The notes below the pieces were generated by a model. The model was not told the DNA's origin. It did no database searches and saw nothing but the letters and a program-made list of their open reading frames with translations. A stretch of DNA of 64,000 bases from Xylaria sp. FL1777 (Eukaryota > Ascomycota > Sordariomycetes > Xylariales > Xylariaceae), in assembly GCA_022578965.1 (NCBI GenBank), contig MU400658.1:1-64000 (forward strand). Reading direction: 5' to 3'. Shown in pieces: positions 49,071-61,100 of the stretch. Numbering within the stretch: the stretch's first letter is position 1; each line of letters opens with the position of its first letter. Both the position numbers and the translations under genes were made by a program.

Positions 49071-49350
49071 TAATTAATATGCAAGCACTATAAAAAGCTA
49101 GTTTTATATACTATTTTTTGCACTTTTTTATATTATTTTAGCTTTAATACTTAATAAGAATATATTTTACTTTTAACTTTACTTTTATACATAAGTTTTT
49201 AGCTAAAATTAGCTTTATATTTACTTTTTTTATTAATGTATTACTACTTAAATTAAAAGTTATGCATAAAAAAAATATACTATTAAAAAAGGTTTAGTTT
49301 TTTAGTTAAATTTCTAGTATAGTTTAGTATAAATATAGCTTGCTTAAAAA

Positions 49351-49605
49351 CAAATAAAATATAAACTTGCTTAATATAAAAAAGCAAACAAAATTTAAGC
49401 AAAATATTATTATAAAACATTATAGCTTAACTAAAGTAACTTATTTAAAAATAAAATTTATTTTTATAAATTAAAGTAAAAATGTTATATAAAAGTTTAA
49501 AATAGCTAAAAAACCTTAGTGCAGCTAAAAAATAATATAGTTTTTAGCAGTTATTAAAGCAAAGTTCTGTTTATATAAAAACAAGTAAAAAAAGATTAAA
49601 AGCTA
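49351..49605 (+). repeat. Direct repeat S2
   Basis: Second copy of S1, same orientation, 1.2 kb downstream. Confidence 0.8.
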
Positions 49606-49612
49606 TAATAAA

Positions 49613-49815
49613 AATTCTAGTTATACTAGTTATTAAAACTTGCGTTTTATTTAAAACTAACGCTGCTTTTTTTGCTTTAAAAATATAAAAACTGCAGTAA
49701 AAATCCTAGTTATATTAGTTATTAAAATCTGCGCTTTATTTAAAACTAATGCTGCTTTTTTTACTTTAAAAATATATAAGCTGCAATAAAAATCCTAGTT
49801 ATAGCAATTTTTGTT
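49613..49815 (+). repeat. ~90-bp tandem array, two and a half units
   Basis: aaaatcctagttata-like starts near 49613, 49703 and 49792, each followed by ttattaaaacttgcg and aactaacgctgctttttt. A further one and a half units lie at about 50497-50628, beyond R3. The aactaatgctgc phrase resembles the core of the 39880-42990 array. Confidence 0.8.
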
Positions 49816-49976
49816 TTTATTATTAAACATTTATAAATATGTTCGCAAACGCACTAGTAAAATTAAAAGCTAAAGCTATAAAATAAAATCTAAAATAAAT
49901 GCTAAAAATAAATTAAGCACTAGAAAATCTTATTGTTTGTTTTGCTAAAAATAATGCAAGCAAAAATGTCCTAAGT

Positions 49977-50483
49977 AAAACAAAACATTAAATCTTTCTG
50001 TTGTTAAAATAGTTTTTTTTATTAAAGCTATAACTATTTATAAAGCTAAAAAAAAAATTCATGCTAGTTTTAAACTTTTTTTTTATAAACGTTAAATTAA
50101 TAATAGGTTTAATAGCTTAAATATAATATTATATGCTACAAATAATGCTTGTTTAAGCTTTGTAATTAAACACTTTACTAAAAAACAATATAGCTAAAAT
50201 GCTTATATTATTACTAAAAATAAAAACGTTTGCAGCTTAAAAAACTGCTATAATAATAAAAATACTAATAACTATTTTAATAAAAGTGCAGCTAAAAGCA
50301 ATAATATTTTTGTTATTTTTTTAAAGCATTAATATTATAACTATAACTTTAGCTTTTTTTATAATAAAACATTTACTAGAAGTTTTAACGTTATTATTTA
50401 AGCTATTACTTTTATTATTATTAAAAAAGTTTAATAAAGCAAAAGCAGCTAATATAATATATTTGCAGCTTTGCGCTTTAGTA
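49977..50483 (+). repeat. Direct repeat R3 (long form)
   Basis: About 507 bp. It matches R2 throughout and R1 in the first 145 bp, including the aaaacattaaatctttctgt start that R2 lacks. Confidence 0.85.
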
Positions 50484-50867
50484 TTAAGTGTTTAATTATT
50501 AAAGCTTACGCTTTATTTAAAACTAACGCTGCGTTTTTTGCTTTAAGAATATAAAAGCTGCATTAAAAATCCTAGTTATGCTAGTTTTTAAAACTTGCGC
50601 TTTTTTAGAACTAATGCTGCTTTTTCCTGTTATACGTTATATTTTTACTTTTTAAACCTTTAAATTGTTTATATGTTTTAAATTGTTTTAGAAATTTAAT
50701 TTTATGCGCTTATTTATAGCTAACTAAAGCGCTTAAAATTGCAAAATATATAATTAACCCTTTTTAAAGAAACTAACCGCATTAAGCTACTACGTTTTCT
50801 TTTTTTTTTTGTTCTTGATTTTTTATTTTATTGTTTTACTTTGTTCTACTTATTATAACGTTAACGT

Positions 50868-50908
50868 AAGGTTTTCTTTCTTATTATTTCGTAATGCAGA
50901 AAACCTTT
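50868..50908. repeat. Right-end hairpin and 13-bp inverted repeat
   Basis: aaggttttct (50868-50877) pairs perfectly with agaaaacctt (50898-50907) over a 20-base loop. The right stem lies within gcagaaaaccttt (50896-50908), the inverted copy of 39653-39665. The same motif therefore occurs three times at the ends of the 11.3-kb segment. Confidence 0.82.
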
Positions 50909-50925
50909 AGCTATAGCGTTTTTAT

Positions 50926-51325
50926 AAAACAAATAAAACAATTTTTATTAATTTTTTGTTAAGCTAAAGTGCTATAAAACAAATAAAACGAACATTTATA
51001 ATGCTTTGCTAAGCTAAAATGCTATAAAACAAATAAAACAAACATTTATAATGCTTTGCTAAGCTAAAGTGCTACAAAATAAATAAAACAAACAGCAATA
51101 ATGCCTTAATATACTAAAGTGCTACAAAATAAATAAAACAAACAGCAATAATGCTTTAATACGCTAAAGTATTACAAAATAAATAAAACAAACAGTAATA
51201 ATGCTTTAATATGCTAAAGTACTACAAAATAAATAAAACAAACAGTAATAATGCTTTAATACGCTAAAGTGCTACAAAATAAATAAAAAAAACACTAATA
51301 ATGCTTTACTACGTTAAAATGCTTA
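50926..51325 (+). repeat. Exact-period 50-bp tandem array, eight units
   Basis: Units start at 50926, 50976, 51026, 51076, 51126, 51176, 51226 and 51276. The middle units carry aacagcaataatg or aacagtaataatg, found only in the last unit of copy 1. This suggests expansion by duplication of that unit type. Confidence 0.9.
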
Positions 51326-52854
51326 CTTTATGTAAATTTATAAATAGTATATTAATATATTCCTAAAATATATAGTAAAATATATGTTTATTTACTATTA
51401 AAAACAACAAAAGTAAAACTAAAACAAAGCTTTTTTATTATAGTTATTATTTTAAAGATAACTTTTTTGCAAAAACTACTTTAAACGTATAAAAAATGTC
51501 TAATTATAGTAGCTATTAAATAAATTAATGTTACTATATATAAAAAAAACTAAACTTACTAGCTTAAAAAAAGCAAAAATATAAACTAATATAATTTATT
51601 AAATATAATAAAACAAACTAAAAAATATAGTTGCTAAAATAAATAATGCTAAAATAGCAGTAAAAAAAGCCTTGCTAAAACAAGTTTAATAATAATTTTA
51701 ACTAAAAAATAACCTAAATTAAAAAGCTAAATATATATAAAACAAAAAAAAAAATATAGCTAAGTTTTAAATGTTTTATACATTAAGTTAAAACATTAAA
51801 AAAAGCAATTTACTACTAAAAAAACGCATAGTTTTAATTTTCTTTTTATTTTTTGTACTATATTAAATAAACTATATTATGTGCTGCTTACTTATAATAC
51901 TGCAATAAAAGCATTTTTTTTTTAAATGCAACATATATATATGCATTAGCAAATTTTCTTAAATCCTAAGCATACTAATAAACTATAATGCTTTTTTTAC
52001 TAAACAGTTGTTCGTTTAAGGCCTAAAACTAGCCTGTTTTTAAAGTACAAAACTAAAAAAAAATCCTTAAGTTTTAATAACGTTATAACAGCATAAAAAC
52101 AAAAAAAAAGCAACGCATATTTTACTTATTATATAGTACTTATTACAATATATAAGTTTAAAGCATAATATAAACTACAAACAGACTATATTGTGTTGTA
52201 TTGCTGTATTTATATATAAGGGTTGCTTTGCTTTTATTATAACGCCTTGCTTTAAAACAAAAACAAAAAAAAAAAAAAAAAAAGAAAAAACAAAAAAAAA
52301 CTAAAAGAACTAAAACATAAAAGCAAGCCAAAAAAGCCACAAAAACAAAAGACCTAGTACACAAAATAAAACGTACTATAAATAGCTTGTTGTTTTATCT
52401 TTTTATAATATACGTGCTAAAAAAACAAAGTAAACTTTATAAATTAAAACTTAACAAAAACAAAGTAATCGTTAGTTATGCATTTTTTGCTTTGTTTTCT
52501 TTTTAGCTAATTAAGGATTAAAAGGATATTACTAAGCTTTACTTTAAAAAAAAAGCAGCATAAGCTATAATATAAACATTGCATTACGCCTTTTATAAAA
52601 ATATAAAACTATAAAAAACTAAATAAGCTTATATAATTTAACGTTCAATTACTTAGTTATTTAGCTTTTATGCTACAAAAGTTAAAAAAAAACAAAACTT
52701 TAACTAAAAAAAAAAAAAAAAGCTATAAAGAAAAAAAGCAACCTTATAAAAATCAAAAAAGAAATAAGTGGTATTTTTTTTTTTTTTTGCTTATATAAGT
52801 AATATAATATATATTATGTATTATATTACTATATTTTATTGTTACTATTGCTTT
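51326..52854. other. RIP-like DNA of copy 2
   Basis: This stretch aligns with 9137-10789. The minus frame at 52158-52364 is an F-rich shadow of a purine tract. No gene was found. Confidence 0.55.
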
Positions 52855-53035
52855 AAGAAAAAAAGAAAAAAAAAACAAAAAAAAAACAAAAAAAAACAAT
52901 ACTATAAAAAATATTAGTTATAAACCTTTTGTTTTTTTAGCTTTATACTAAGTAGCAATTTGTTAAATGTGCTGCTATGCTATTTTTAAGCAAAAAATTA
53001 TAATGCATTTAAAAAGCTATACTTACTAAAACTTA
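52855..53035 (+). repeat. Short poly-A tract and junction repeat (J3)
   Basis: About 50 bases of A with single G or C, then a segment beginning atactataaaaaatattagt that matches 95-235 and 10981-11112. Confidence 0.7.
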
Positions 53036-54583
53036 AAACCTAAAAAGCAACACTAAATTTTAAATACTATATATTAATAACTTGCTTTTTTTTATATATA
53101 AAATAACTTTACTACATTTATACTTTTATTATTAACTTTAGCTTTTATTTTATATTTAAAAAACTTAGTTCTTAATAAGCTAACGTATTAAAAATGCTAC
53201 TATATAGCTTGCTAAATTATTATAATATAGCAGTATTACTATAGCTACTATAAGTAAAAAAACTTACAACTTAAAAAGCAGCTAAAACGTAGCGCTATAA
53301 TTTCTATAAACCTATAGCAAAAAAATATATAATGCTAGTAGTTTTTTATTATTTATATAGCAAACCTATAGTTTAAAGTAGTACTAAATATAGTAGCTTT
53401 TTTAGCTTTTTTTTTTAATAAAGCTAAAAAACTATTAAAAGCTATACTGCTAAAATTGCTTTATAGCAGCTATATAATAAAAACGCATTATTAAATCTTT
53501 ACGTTTATTTAAGCTTAGCTAAACTAACCTTAAGCATAAAAGCTCTTTAATAGCTATATAACTATAGCTATAAAAATAAGCAAACTAAGCATAACAGCTA
53601 ATTTAGCAACGCTATTATTTTTTATTTATAAGCATTAAAGTTTTTGCTAAACAAAAGCTATAATAATAAAGCTTACTATAATATGCTAGTTTTGCTAAAA
53701 AAAAAAAGCTATTAATGTTTACTAAAAAGTTAAGCTAGCTAAAGCATAACAAAAAAACCTTATAAAAAAAAAAAACGTTTTATTGCTATAGCATATAAGT
53801 AGCTTTTTGTAATAAAGAAATAAAAGCTACTATAAATTGCGCTAATTTTATTAAAGCTATAATTTGCGCTTTTATTTAGCAGCAAAAAACATAAAGCTAT
53901 TAAGCAGTTATAATAAAGCAAAAAAGCATAATAAAAAAGTATAAAAAGTAGCACTAATTTTTCTATTAACTATTAATGTTTTTTAAAGCTTACTTTTTGT
54001 GCTTTAATAGTATTTAGGCTTATTTTTCTTAATAAAAGCACAGCAGCAGTTATTACTTATAAAAAAAAGCATACTAAAACTAAAAAAATAAAATAGCAGC
54101 GCTAATTAGCTAATGCTATATTTTTTAAGCAAAAGCTATAGTTTTATTTAAGTTGTTTTAACTATAAGTTGCTTTAGAACTTTTATAACTAGTAAAAATA
54201 GCATAAATAGCAATAATAATTCTAAAAAACGCAAACTTTAAAAAACTATAATTATAAAAGCATATTAGTTTATAAAATTACTAAATTAGCTATAAAACTA
54301 AATAGTTTTTAGTTTTAGCAAGCCTTTAAAAAAACGTTAAGTGTTTTAATGCATAATGTTTTAAAGTTTATAAATCCTAAAGCAATAAATCTATTGCTAG
54401 CAAAACTAAAGAAAAAAGTTAAATAAGCAAAAAAAAAAACAAATTAGCTAGTATAGCTGTTTTATTGCGTATGCTTAAAAGGAAAGAAATTATAAAAAAG
54501 AAAAAAAAATAACCAAAAAAAAACAAAAGAGAAAAAAACAAAAAAAAAAAAAGAGAAAAAAAAAGAGAAAAAAAAACAAAACA
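53036..54583. other. RIP-like DNA of copy 2 with the 3.4-kb deletion joint
   Basis: The joint with respect to copy 1 lies at about 53538-53545 (aagcataaaagctctttaat). An A/G tract is at about 54480-54580; the minus frame over it is a shadow. Confidence 0.55.
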
Positions 54584-54738
54584 ATTGTTAAAGGTATAAA
54601 AAAATATACAATATAGCAAATAAAATAGTATATTTAAAACAACTAAAAGTAAAAAAAATAACTTAAAAGTTAAAAAAAATAAGTAATATATATAGCTTAA
54701 AAGATATAAAGTATACTATGTTTATTTATTTTAACAAT
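54584..54738. mobile_element. 155-bp MITE-like insertion
   Basis: Present in copy 2 but not in copy 1, where acaaaacaattaagcttaac runs through. It is bounded by attgttaaa (54584-54592) and its exact inverted copy tttaacaat (54730-54738), with aatt on both sides. It is non-coding. A miniature inverted-repeat element is the likely explanation, but the inverted repeats are short. Confidence 0.5.
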
Positions 54739-56856
54739 AATTAAATTTAACTAAATAAAACAGTTTATTATTATTTAAAAAATAGCCGTTTATTATTATT
54801 TAAAAAATAACTGTTTTTTTTATATTTAAAACAAAACAGTAGTTCTTTATAAAGTATTATAAAACTACAGTATATAGCATTGTTTGTTTAGCATAAAAAC
54901 ATAAGTTTTTTTATTTGTATATTTATTACGCTTAGTGCTACTTAATGCTTAAAGCTATTATTTTTTTTAAGTATAGTGTTTAAAGCACGCGTATTATTTT
55001 TCTTTTTTAGCAGCATTTTATATAAGTAGCAAATCTATGTTTGCTTGCTTTATAGCTGCATTTTATTAAGCAATGTTTTATTTTTATTTATATTTAAAAC
55101 AAAAAAAAAAAAGCTGTTTATTGTTTTAGCTAAAAAGCTTTTATAGTATTAAGAACTATATATATTGTTTAATAATATAATTTAGTAGTATAGTTTAGTA
55201 AATAAAAAAGAAAAAATAATAATAAAAGTAAAAGTAAAAAAAATATAAGATTTATATAACTTAGAAAACTTAATTTCTTTTTTTTTTTACTTATATATAA
55301 AAGAAAAAAAAACATATATAAAAAATAAAACGTTTTTGCTACAAATTAGTTTTTTCTGTTTTTTTGTTATTTTGTAGCTTTAAATCCTAATTTTTTTATT
55401 ATAGCGTTATAATATGTCGCAAATTCTTAGCATGTTTTGTTTTGTTTTTTTTTTTTTAGGCAATACTATAAAAAAAAATACATAAAGCTATAATAAATTA
55501 GCTACGCTATTATAATATACACAAAAAAATAGTAAAACATATTTATATTACGTTATAATAAAGCAAAAAAGTTTTTGCAAATATAATAAATTAAAAAAAA
55601 AGCAGCTTTAGCTCTTTTTTTTCAGAAAAATAACATAATTTTATAGCTTTAAAAGCTTATTATATACCTAAAAACTTATAAAGTTCTTTTTTTTTGTTGC
55701 TATTTTTATATTTATTTTTATTTACGCAAAAAGCTTATTATACGCTTAAGAACTTATAAAGTTTTTTTTTCTCGTTTTATTACGCTTTTTATACATTTTA
55801 TAATGTAAGCTTAATGTTTTTATAACTATTTATTTAATTTAATTCTATATAGCATAAAGTTATATAATATAAGTAGTATTGCAGTTTTTAAAACAGTAGT
55901 AAAAGCATAGTGCTTTTTATATTATATTATATAATTAAGCTTGCTATAAAAAACAAAAAGTTAATATATTTTGCTTTTAATTAAACTTTTTTAGCAAAAG
56001 TTTTAATTATATTAATAATAAACTTAGTGCTATATAGTTTATTAAACCTTTAGTATAAGTAGCTAATGTATAGCTTATAAAGTAAACTGCTTTTTTTGCT
56101 ATATTTTAGCAAAAGCTAAACTTTTAAGTGCTTTTGTTAGTTAAAAGCATACAAAAAAAAAATAACTACGTACTTTTTAAAAGCATTTTGTGCTAAATAT
56201 ATAGTTATTGTTTTGCAAGCAAAAAGCAAGTTTATAAATATTAGTTATAAAAAGTTCTTTTGTAAAGTTTATAATGGCTTGTTTTTATAAAACGTAAATT
56301 TAGTATATTACGTAAATTTATATGCTATAATATAGCAGCTTTTTAGTATTATTAAAATGTTTAAAAAACTAATAAAAGCAGTAAGTATTAACTAAAACTT
56401 TAACGCAGTTAATAAATTAACAAGCTATAAAAACAGCTATAAAATATAAATTAAGCAAGTTTTTATTTTAAAAAAAGTTAGTATATAATAAAAAAAGCAA
56501 CTAAAAAAGGAAATAAAGCGCTAGTAAAAAAAAAAAAGTTTATAGTAGCAAAATATAAAGCAAAAAAAAAAAAAAGAAGAAAAAAAAGAAAAAAAATGAA
56601 AAAAAAAAAGCTAGAAAAAATAAAAAGGGAAAAAAAGAAAAAAAACAAAGCTAAAGAAAAAAAAAAAAAAAAGTTTATACTAAAAGAAAGCATAGCTTTA
56701 AAAAAAAACGTAGCTTTAAAAAGTTTCTTTATGTTTAATGCTTAGCTAAATTATTTAATATATTACTGCTTAGCAAAACTACTATAAATGTTGTTTTTTA
56801 GCTAAATAGCATTTATAACATAAAAAAAATAAATGTTTACTATTATTATAGCATAT
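54739..56856. other. RIP-like DNA of copy 2 including the empty LTR-element site
   Basis: This stretch aligns with 16610-16883 and then directly with 23833-25559. The position equivalent to the duplicated tgcaa is at 55021-55025 (tataa), and a 28-bp gapless alignment crosses it. A small extra tandem copy of aaaacttataaagtt lies near 55670-55765. The minus frame at 56478-56693 is a purine-tract shadow. Confidence 0.65.
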
Positions 56857-57125
56857 AATAAAACAAGCATACTAGTATTATTACTAATAAACTATAGCTT
56901 ATTAAAACATAAGCATAGTAAAACAAGTATACTAGTACTATTATTAATAAACTATAGCTTATTAAAACATAAACGTAGTAAAATAAGCATACTAATATTA
57001 TTACTAATAAATTATAGCTTACTAAAATATAAGCGTAATAAAACAAACATATTAATAATATTACTAATAAACTATAGCTTACTAAAATATAAAAGTAGTA
57101 AAACAAGCGTACTAAGCTTAACTAC
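56857..57125 (+). repeat. Exact-period 60-bp tandem array, four and a half units, copy 2
   Basis: Units start at 56857, 56917, 56977, 57037 and 57097 (partial). Here the array is open on both strands (107 codons plus, 86 minus) because 60 is divisible by 3 and the unit lacks stops in those frames. The copy 1 array has stops, so coding is not supported. Confidence 0.9.
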
Positions 57126-58136
57126 GTTATATATTAAGTATATATATAAGTATTAAAATAAGTCTTAAAAAGATCTTTTTAAACTTGTTATAAGGCAAAA
57201 TAGCGCTTATTACATAAAAAAAGCACGTATATTTTATATTTTATACTGCAATAAAAACTTATATGCTTTGCTGCACTAAAAGTAGCATTTATTACTGCAA
57301 ACTAATAAATGTGCTTAAAACTAATAGCAAGGTATAAAAAGGTTATTATTAAGCTAAAACATATATTTATTAATACGCTTTAAAACATTATATAAGCAAA
57401 CTAGCTAAAAAAACTAAGCTTATTATATTTTTTTTTTTGCTTTAATAATATAATAATAATATATATTACTACTTATAAAAAAATCTAGGTTTAAGTTTTA
57501 GCTAAAGTATAATATAAGCAATATGTTTATAATAATAAGCATATGCTTACTTGATTTTTTTTTTTTTTTTTAAAGCAACACTATATGTTGCCTTTTTTTA
57601 TACAATATATAGTGCTATTAATACTACTTTTTTATATTTTTTTTTTTGCTAACGTTTTACTAAAAAGCGTTTTTTTTAAGAAAGCATTAAATATATAAAA
57701 CATATAAAGCGTTTTTGCTATATATTTCTTGCTTTTTATTTGTTTTAAACATAAATTAATTCTTAAAAAACCTTTATTTTAAGCAAGCGCTATTTTTTTA
57801 TATATTTATTATAGCTATTATTTATATTTGTATATTTGCTTACTTTAACTTAGGTTTTTTTGCATAAAAACGTTACTAAGCTGCTTTATAAACAACTTGC
57901 TTTTTTTTTTCTTTTTTTTAACTTTTTTTGCTTTTTAAAAAGTATGCTTACTAAAGCTAAGATTTTATATTACTTATATATGTTTTTTCTTTTTGCTTGC
58001 AATTTTTTTAGCTTTTTTTATTATTTTTTTAAAGCAAATTTTGCTTATAAAACTTAACTAGCTTGCTATGCTTTTTTTTTTTACTATAGCTTTTTTAAGC
58101 AAAGTTTTAAATAGCCTTGCAGGTTTTTACTTTTTT
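57126..58136. other. RIP-like DNA, right end of duplication copy 2
   Basis: This stretch aligns with 25826-26838. The 65- and 77-codon frames (57860-58057, 58068-58301) are not conserved in copy 1. Confidence 0.55.
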
Positions 58137-61100
58137 ACTTTTTTTATGCGTTATAATATATATACTAAGCTTATTGCTTATAAAAAAAGTGCAGAAAATA
58201 TAAAAGCTATAGTTTTTTTACGCTTTAATAATGTAGTATTATTAAATAATGCACTTGTTTTTTGCAGGTTTAATTTTATAAAAAATAGCTACTTATTATA
58301 AGCATTATAAGCGCATAGTATAAAAAATTAGCTTAATATAGCAATTAAACAGTAGTTATATAGCGCTTTTAGTTTTAAGCAACAAAAATAATAATTTTGC
58401 AGCTTTATGTACAGCTTTTAGCTTTTAAACAAAAAATTCCGTAAAAACTTTTTGTTCTTTTTTTTTTTATACTAAACTACTTATAGCCGTATTAAAAAAT
58501 ATAGCTTGCTATTTGTTTTACAATCTAAAGAAATAAAACTATTATAACAAGTTTATAAAGTATTTAAAATAAAAAAATATATGTTTATATAATAATAATA
58601 ATTATAATTTATATATTAACTTTTTTTAAAGCATAAAAGTTTAATAGCTAATAATTAGCAACAAAAGTATTAAAAATAAGCATAATTTTTATATAGTATT
58701 ATAAAGCTGCAAAAAGTATTAAGCTTATATAAAAATCTTAAAATAGCACAAAAACAAAATACTTGCGCAATTTTTAAAAAAGTTAAGCATTTACTTTAGC
58801 TTAACGTTTATAGTTTTAAAAAAAGCACTATTTTTGTTTTTCTATTTTATAGGCCTATTTATTATTACTACTAAAAGTATAGTTTTTTTTAATAACTAAA
58901 AGCTAAAGAAAAGCTATAATAAGCCTTAAAAACTTAAAATAAAGTAGTGCATTAAAAATAAAAGTGCTATAAAAAAAAGCAATATTAAAATAAAAAACCT
59001 ATTAGCACTTATACATAAAATAATAACTTTATTAATAAAAAACTAGTTTATTACTAAAGCAAAAATTAAATTGCTTTTAATTATGTACTATATAAAGCAT
59101 AAATATATGCTAGCACTTTTTATAAATTAAATATAAAAAGATTTATTTATGTTATTATATTAATTATATTGCTTTATTTTTTGTTTTTATTACTATATAA
59201 TATAAAAACGCTATAGTTTTATTACTAAGCAAAACTTAATTTGTTATATATAAACTTAAATATATGCTATAATTTATATTTAAACCTTTTTGTATAAACT
59301 TTTAAATATATATATGTTTAGCTATAAAAACTTTTTTATATAAAGCTAGCTATAAAACCTTTTTTATAAAAAGCAAAAAAAAATAACTATTTTTTTTAGT
59401 ATACTATAATTTATAAGTATTTATATTATATAAATAATTGTAATACTAAAGTATATATATTACTTTTTTAAATACTTTATGTATTAACATAAATATATTA
59501 AGCATAATATACTAAGTATATTTTTATTTATTACAATTTTTTTCTTTTAAGGTATTTTTATTTGTTTAATAAGTTTATGTATTATATTTAGTGCTTTTAT
59601 AAATGTTATACTATTTTTAACCTATTTACGCTTTTTTTGCTAAATTATTTCTTTTTTTTTTTTTTTTGCATTTTATTACTTATTTCTTTTTTATTTCCGG
59701 TATTTTTTAACTACTTAGTACTATACGCGGTTTTTTATGCAATAATTACTTTTGCTTTGTTTTGTTACGTTTGTTATTTTTATAGTTATTTTTTTAAAGC
59801 ATTTTTATATATTAACATAAAATAGCTAACTAATATATAACTTTTTATGCTTTTTTTATTATAAAGTTTATTAAGTTTAATATAACTATTTTTAAGCTTT
59901 TAAAATATATTTGCATTTTATTTTTTTTTAAACTTAATTGCTTTTTTACTTTAAGTAAAATAGTTTATATTTTTACTATTAAAACTAAAAGTAATTTTTT
60001 AAAATTAACTAATAGTATTTTTGCTATTTTTTAAACTTTCTTTATAAATAGAACTTTTTTTGTATAAAAAAGCATAAGCTTAGCTGCTTTAAAGCTAAAT
60101 TAAATATTATTTTTTATAAAAACGTATTAAAACATGTTTAAAAACGTAGCTAAAAAATCTGCTTTATTTATATAAATTAAATGCTATTATATAAACTGTT
60201 TTATATATTGCTTGTAACGCTATTAAAAAACATAAAAAAAAACTAAATTAAAAATCTAAAGCTTATAAAATAAATAAGCTAGCATTTAAAAAAAAAATAT
60301 GTTATTAATGTAATAATATTTCTTAAATTCTGTTATATAGTAGCTTTTTTAAACATTTAAAATTAAAAAACGTTTAGCTTTTTTAGTATAGCTTTTTATA
60401 TAAGCATTAAAGTATTAAATCTAGCTTTTAGCTATTTTAAGCGTACTATAGCTATTTTTAAATAAAGCAATAATTTAATTAGCTAGTAGTTTTTTATTAT
60501 AATACTATAATGCTAAATATACTTTGCTTAAAAAAATAAAATATAGTAGCACTGCTTAACCTTAAAAGTTAATAGCTTAATTTATTATTATTTATATTTT
60601 GTTTTTTAGCTTTATTTGCTTAAAATGTTTATGTTTTTTAATGCTAGTTATTATTATTAAGCTAATACTTTTATATATTTAAAACTTTATTTTGCTAAAG
60701 TTATAAATATTTTTTGCTTATATGCTATATTTTGTAATAATATAGCTAACTTATATAAACTATTTTTAATAAGTTTTAAAATCTTTATTGTAAGCTAGCT
60801 ATTTATATTAATATTAATGTTTGCGCGTTTAAAAAGCTAATAATTAAGTTTTAAGGTTTAAAGCTATATTATTGCTAGCTAAAAATATATTATAGTTATA
60901 TAAAAAAAAATTAGCAATATGTTCTTTATAAGCAAGCTAAAAAAAAAATGCTTATATAAATTAATTAATGCTATATTATACTATTGTTTTATTTTTAGTT
61001 ATTGTTTTAATTTAGCATAACTATTAGTTTTTTAGCTTTTAGTTTTTTATTAAAACGTTATATAAAAATACCTATTAGCACAAAAAACATATAAAAATTT

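Larger units (their letters stand above)
39596..50913. mobile_element. 11.3-kb copy-2-specific segment, candidate unclassified mobile or satellite element
   Basis: Copy 1 reads gtaa then tagcg continuously (8821-8829). Copy 2 reads gtaa at 39592-39595 and tagcg at 50914-50918, with 11318 bp between. Near the ends are matching 13-bp inverted repeats, 39653-39665 and 50896-50908. They are asymmetric: the left one is 57 bp inside, the right one 5 bp inside. The right one also pairs with 50868-50877 as a hairpin. The interior is nested tandem arrays and three direct repeats, with no recognisable protein. No target duplication is visible. Start in TC with no target duplication recalls Helitron-like elements, but no CTRR end is present. 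Deletion of this segment from copy 1 is the alternative. Confidence 0.55.
32013..58136 (+). repeat. Large segmental duplication, copy 2
   Basis: Same-orientation copy of 256-26838. It lacks the LTR element and the 11630-15030 segment, has a contracted first array, and carries the 11.3-kb segment 39596-50913. Without that segment it is about 14.8 kb. The right edge is where 58136 stops matching 26838. Confidence 0.85.

Noticed and set aside
39596..50913. Assignment as a canonical Helitron
   Set aside because: A TC start near the left edge and lack of target duplication fit, but there is no CTRR terminus and no Rep/helicase remains could be read.
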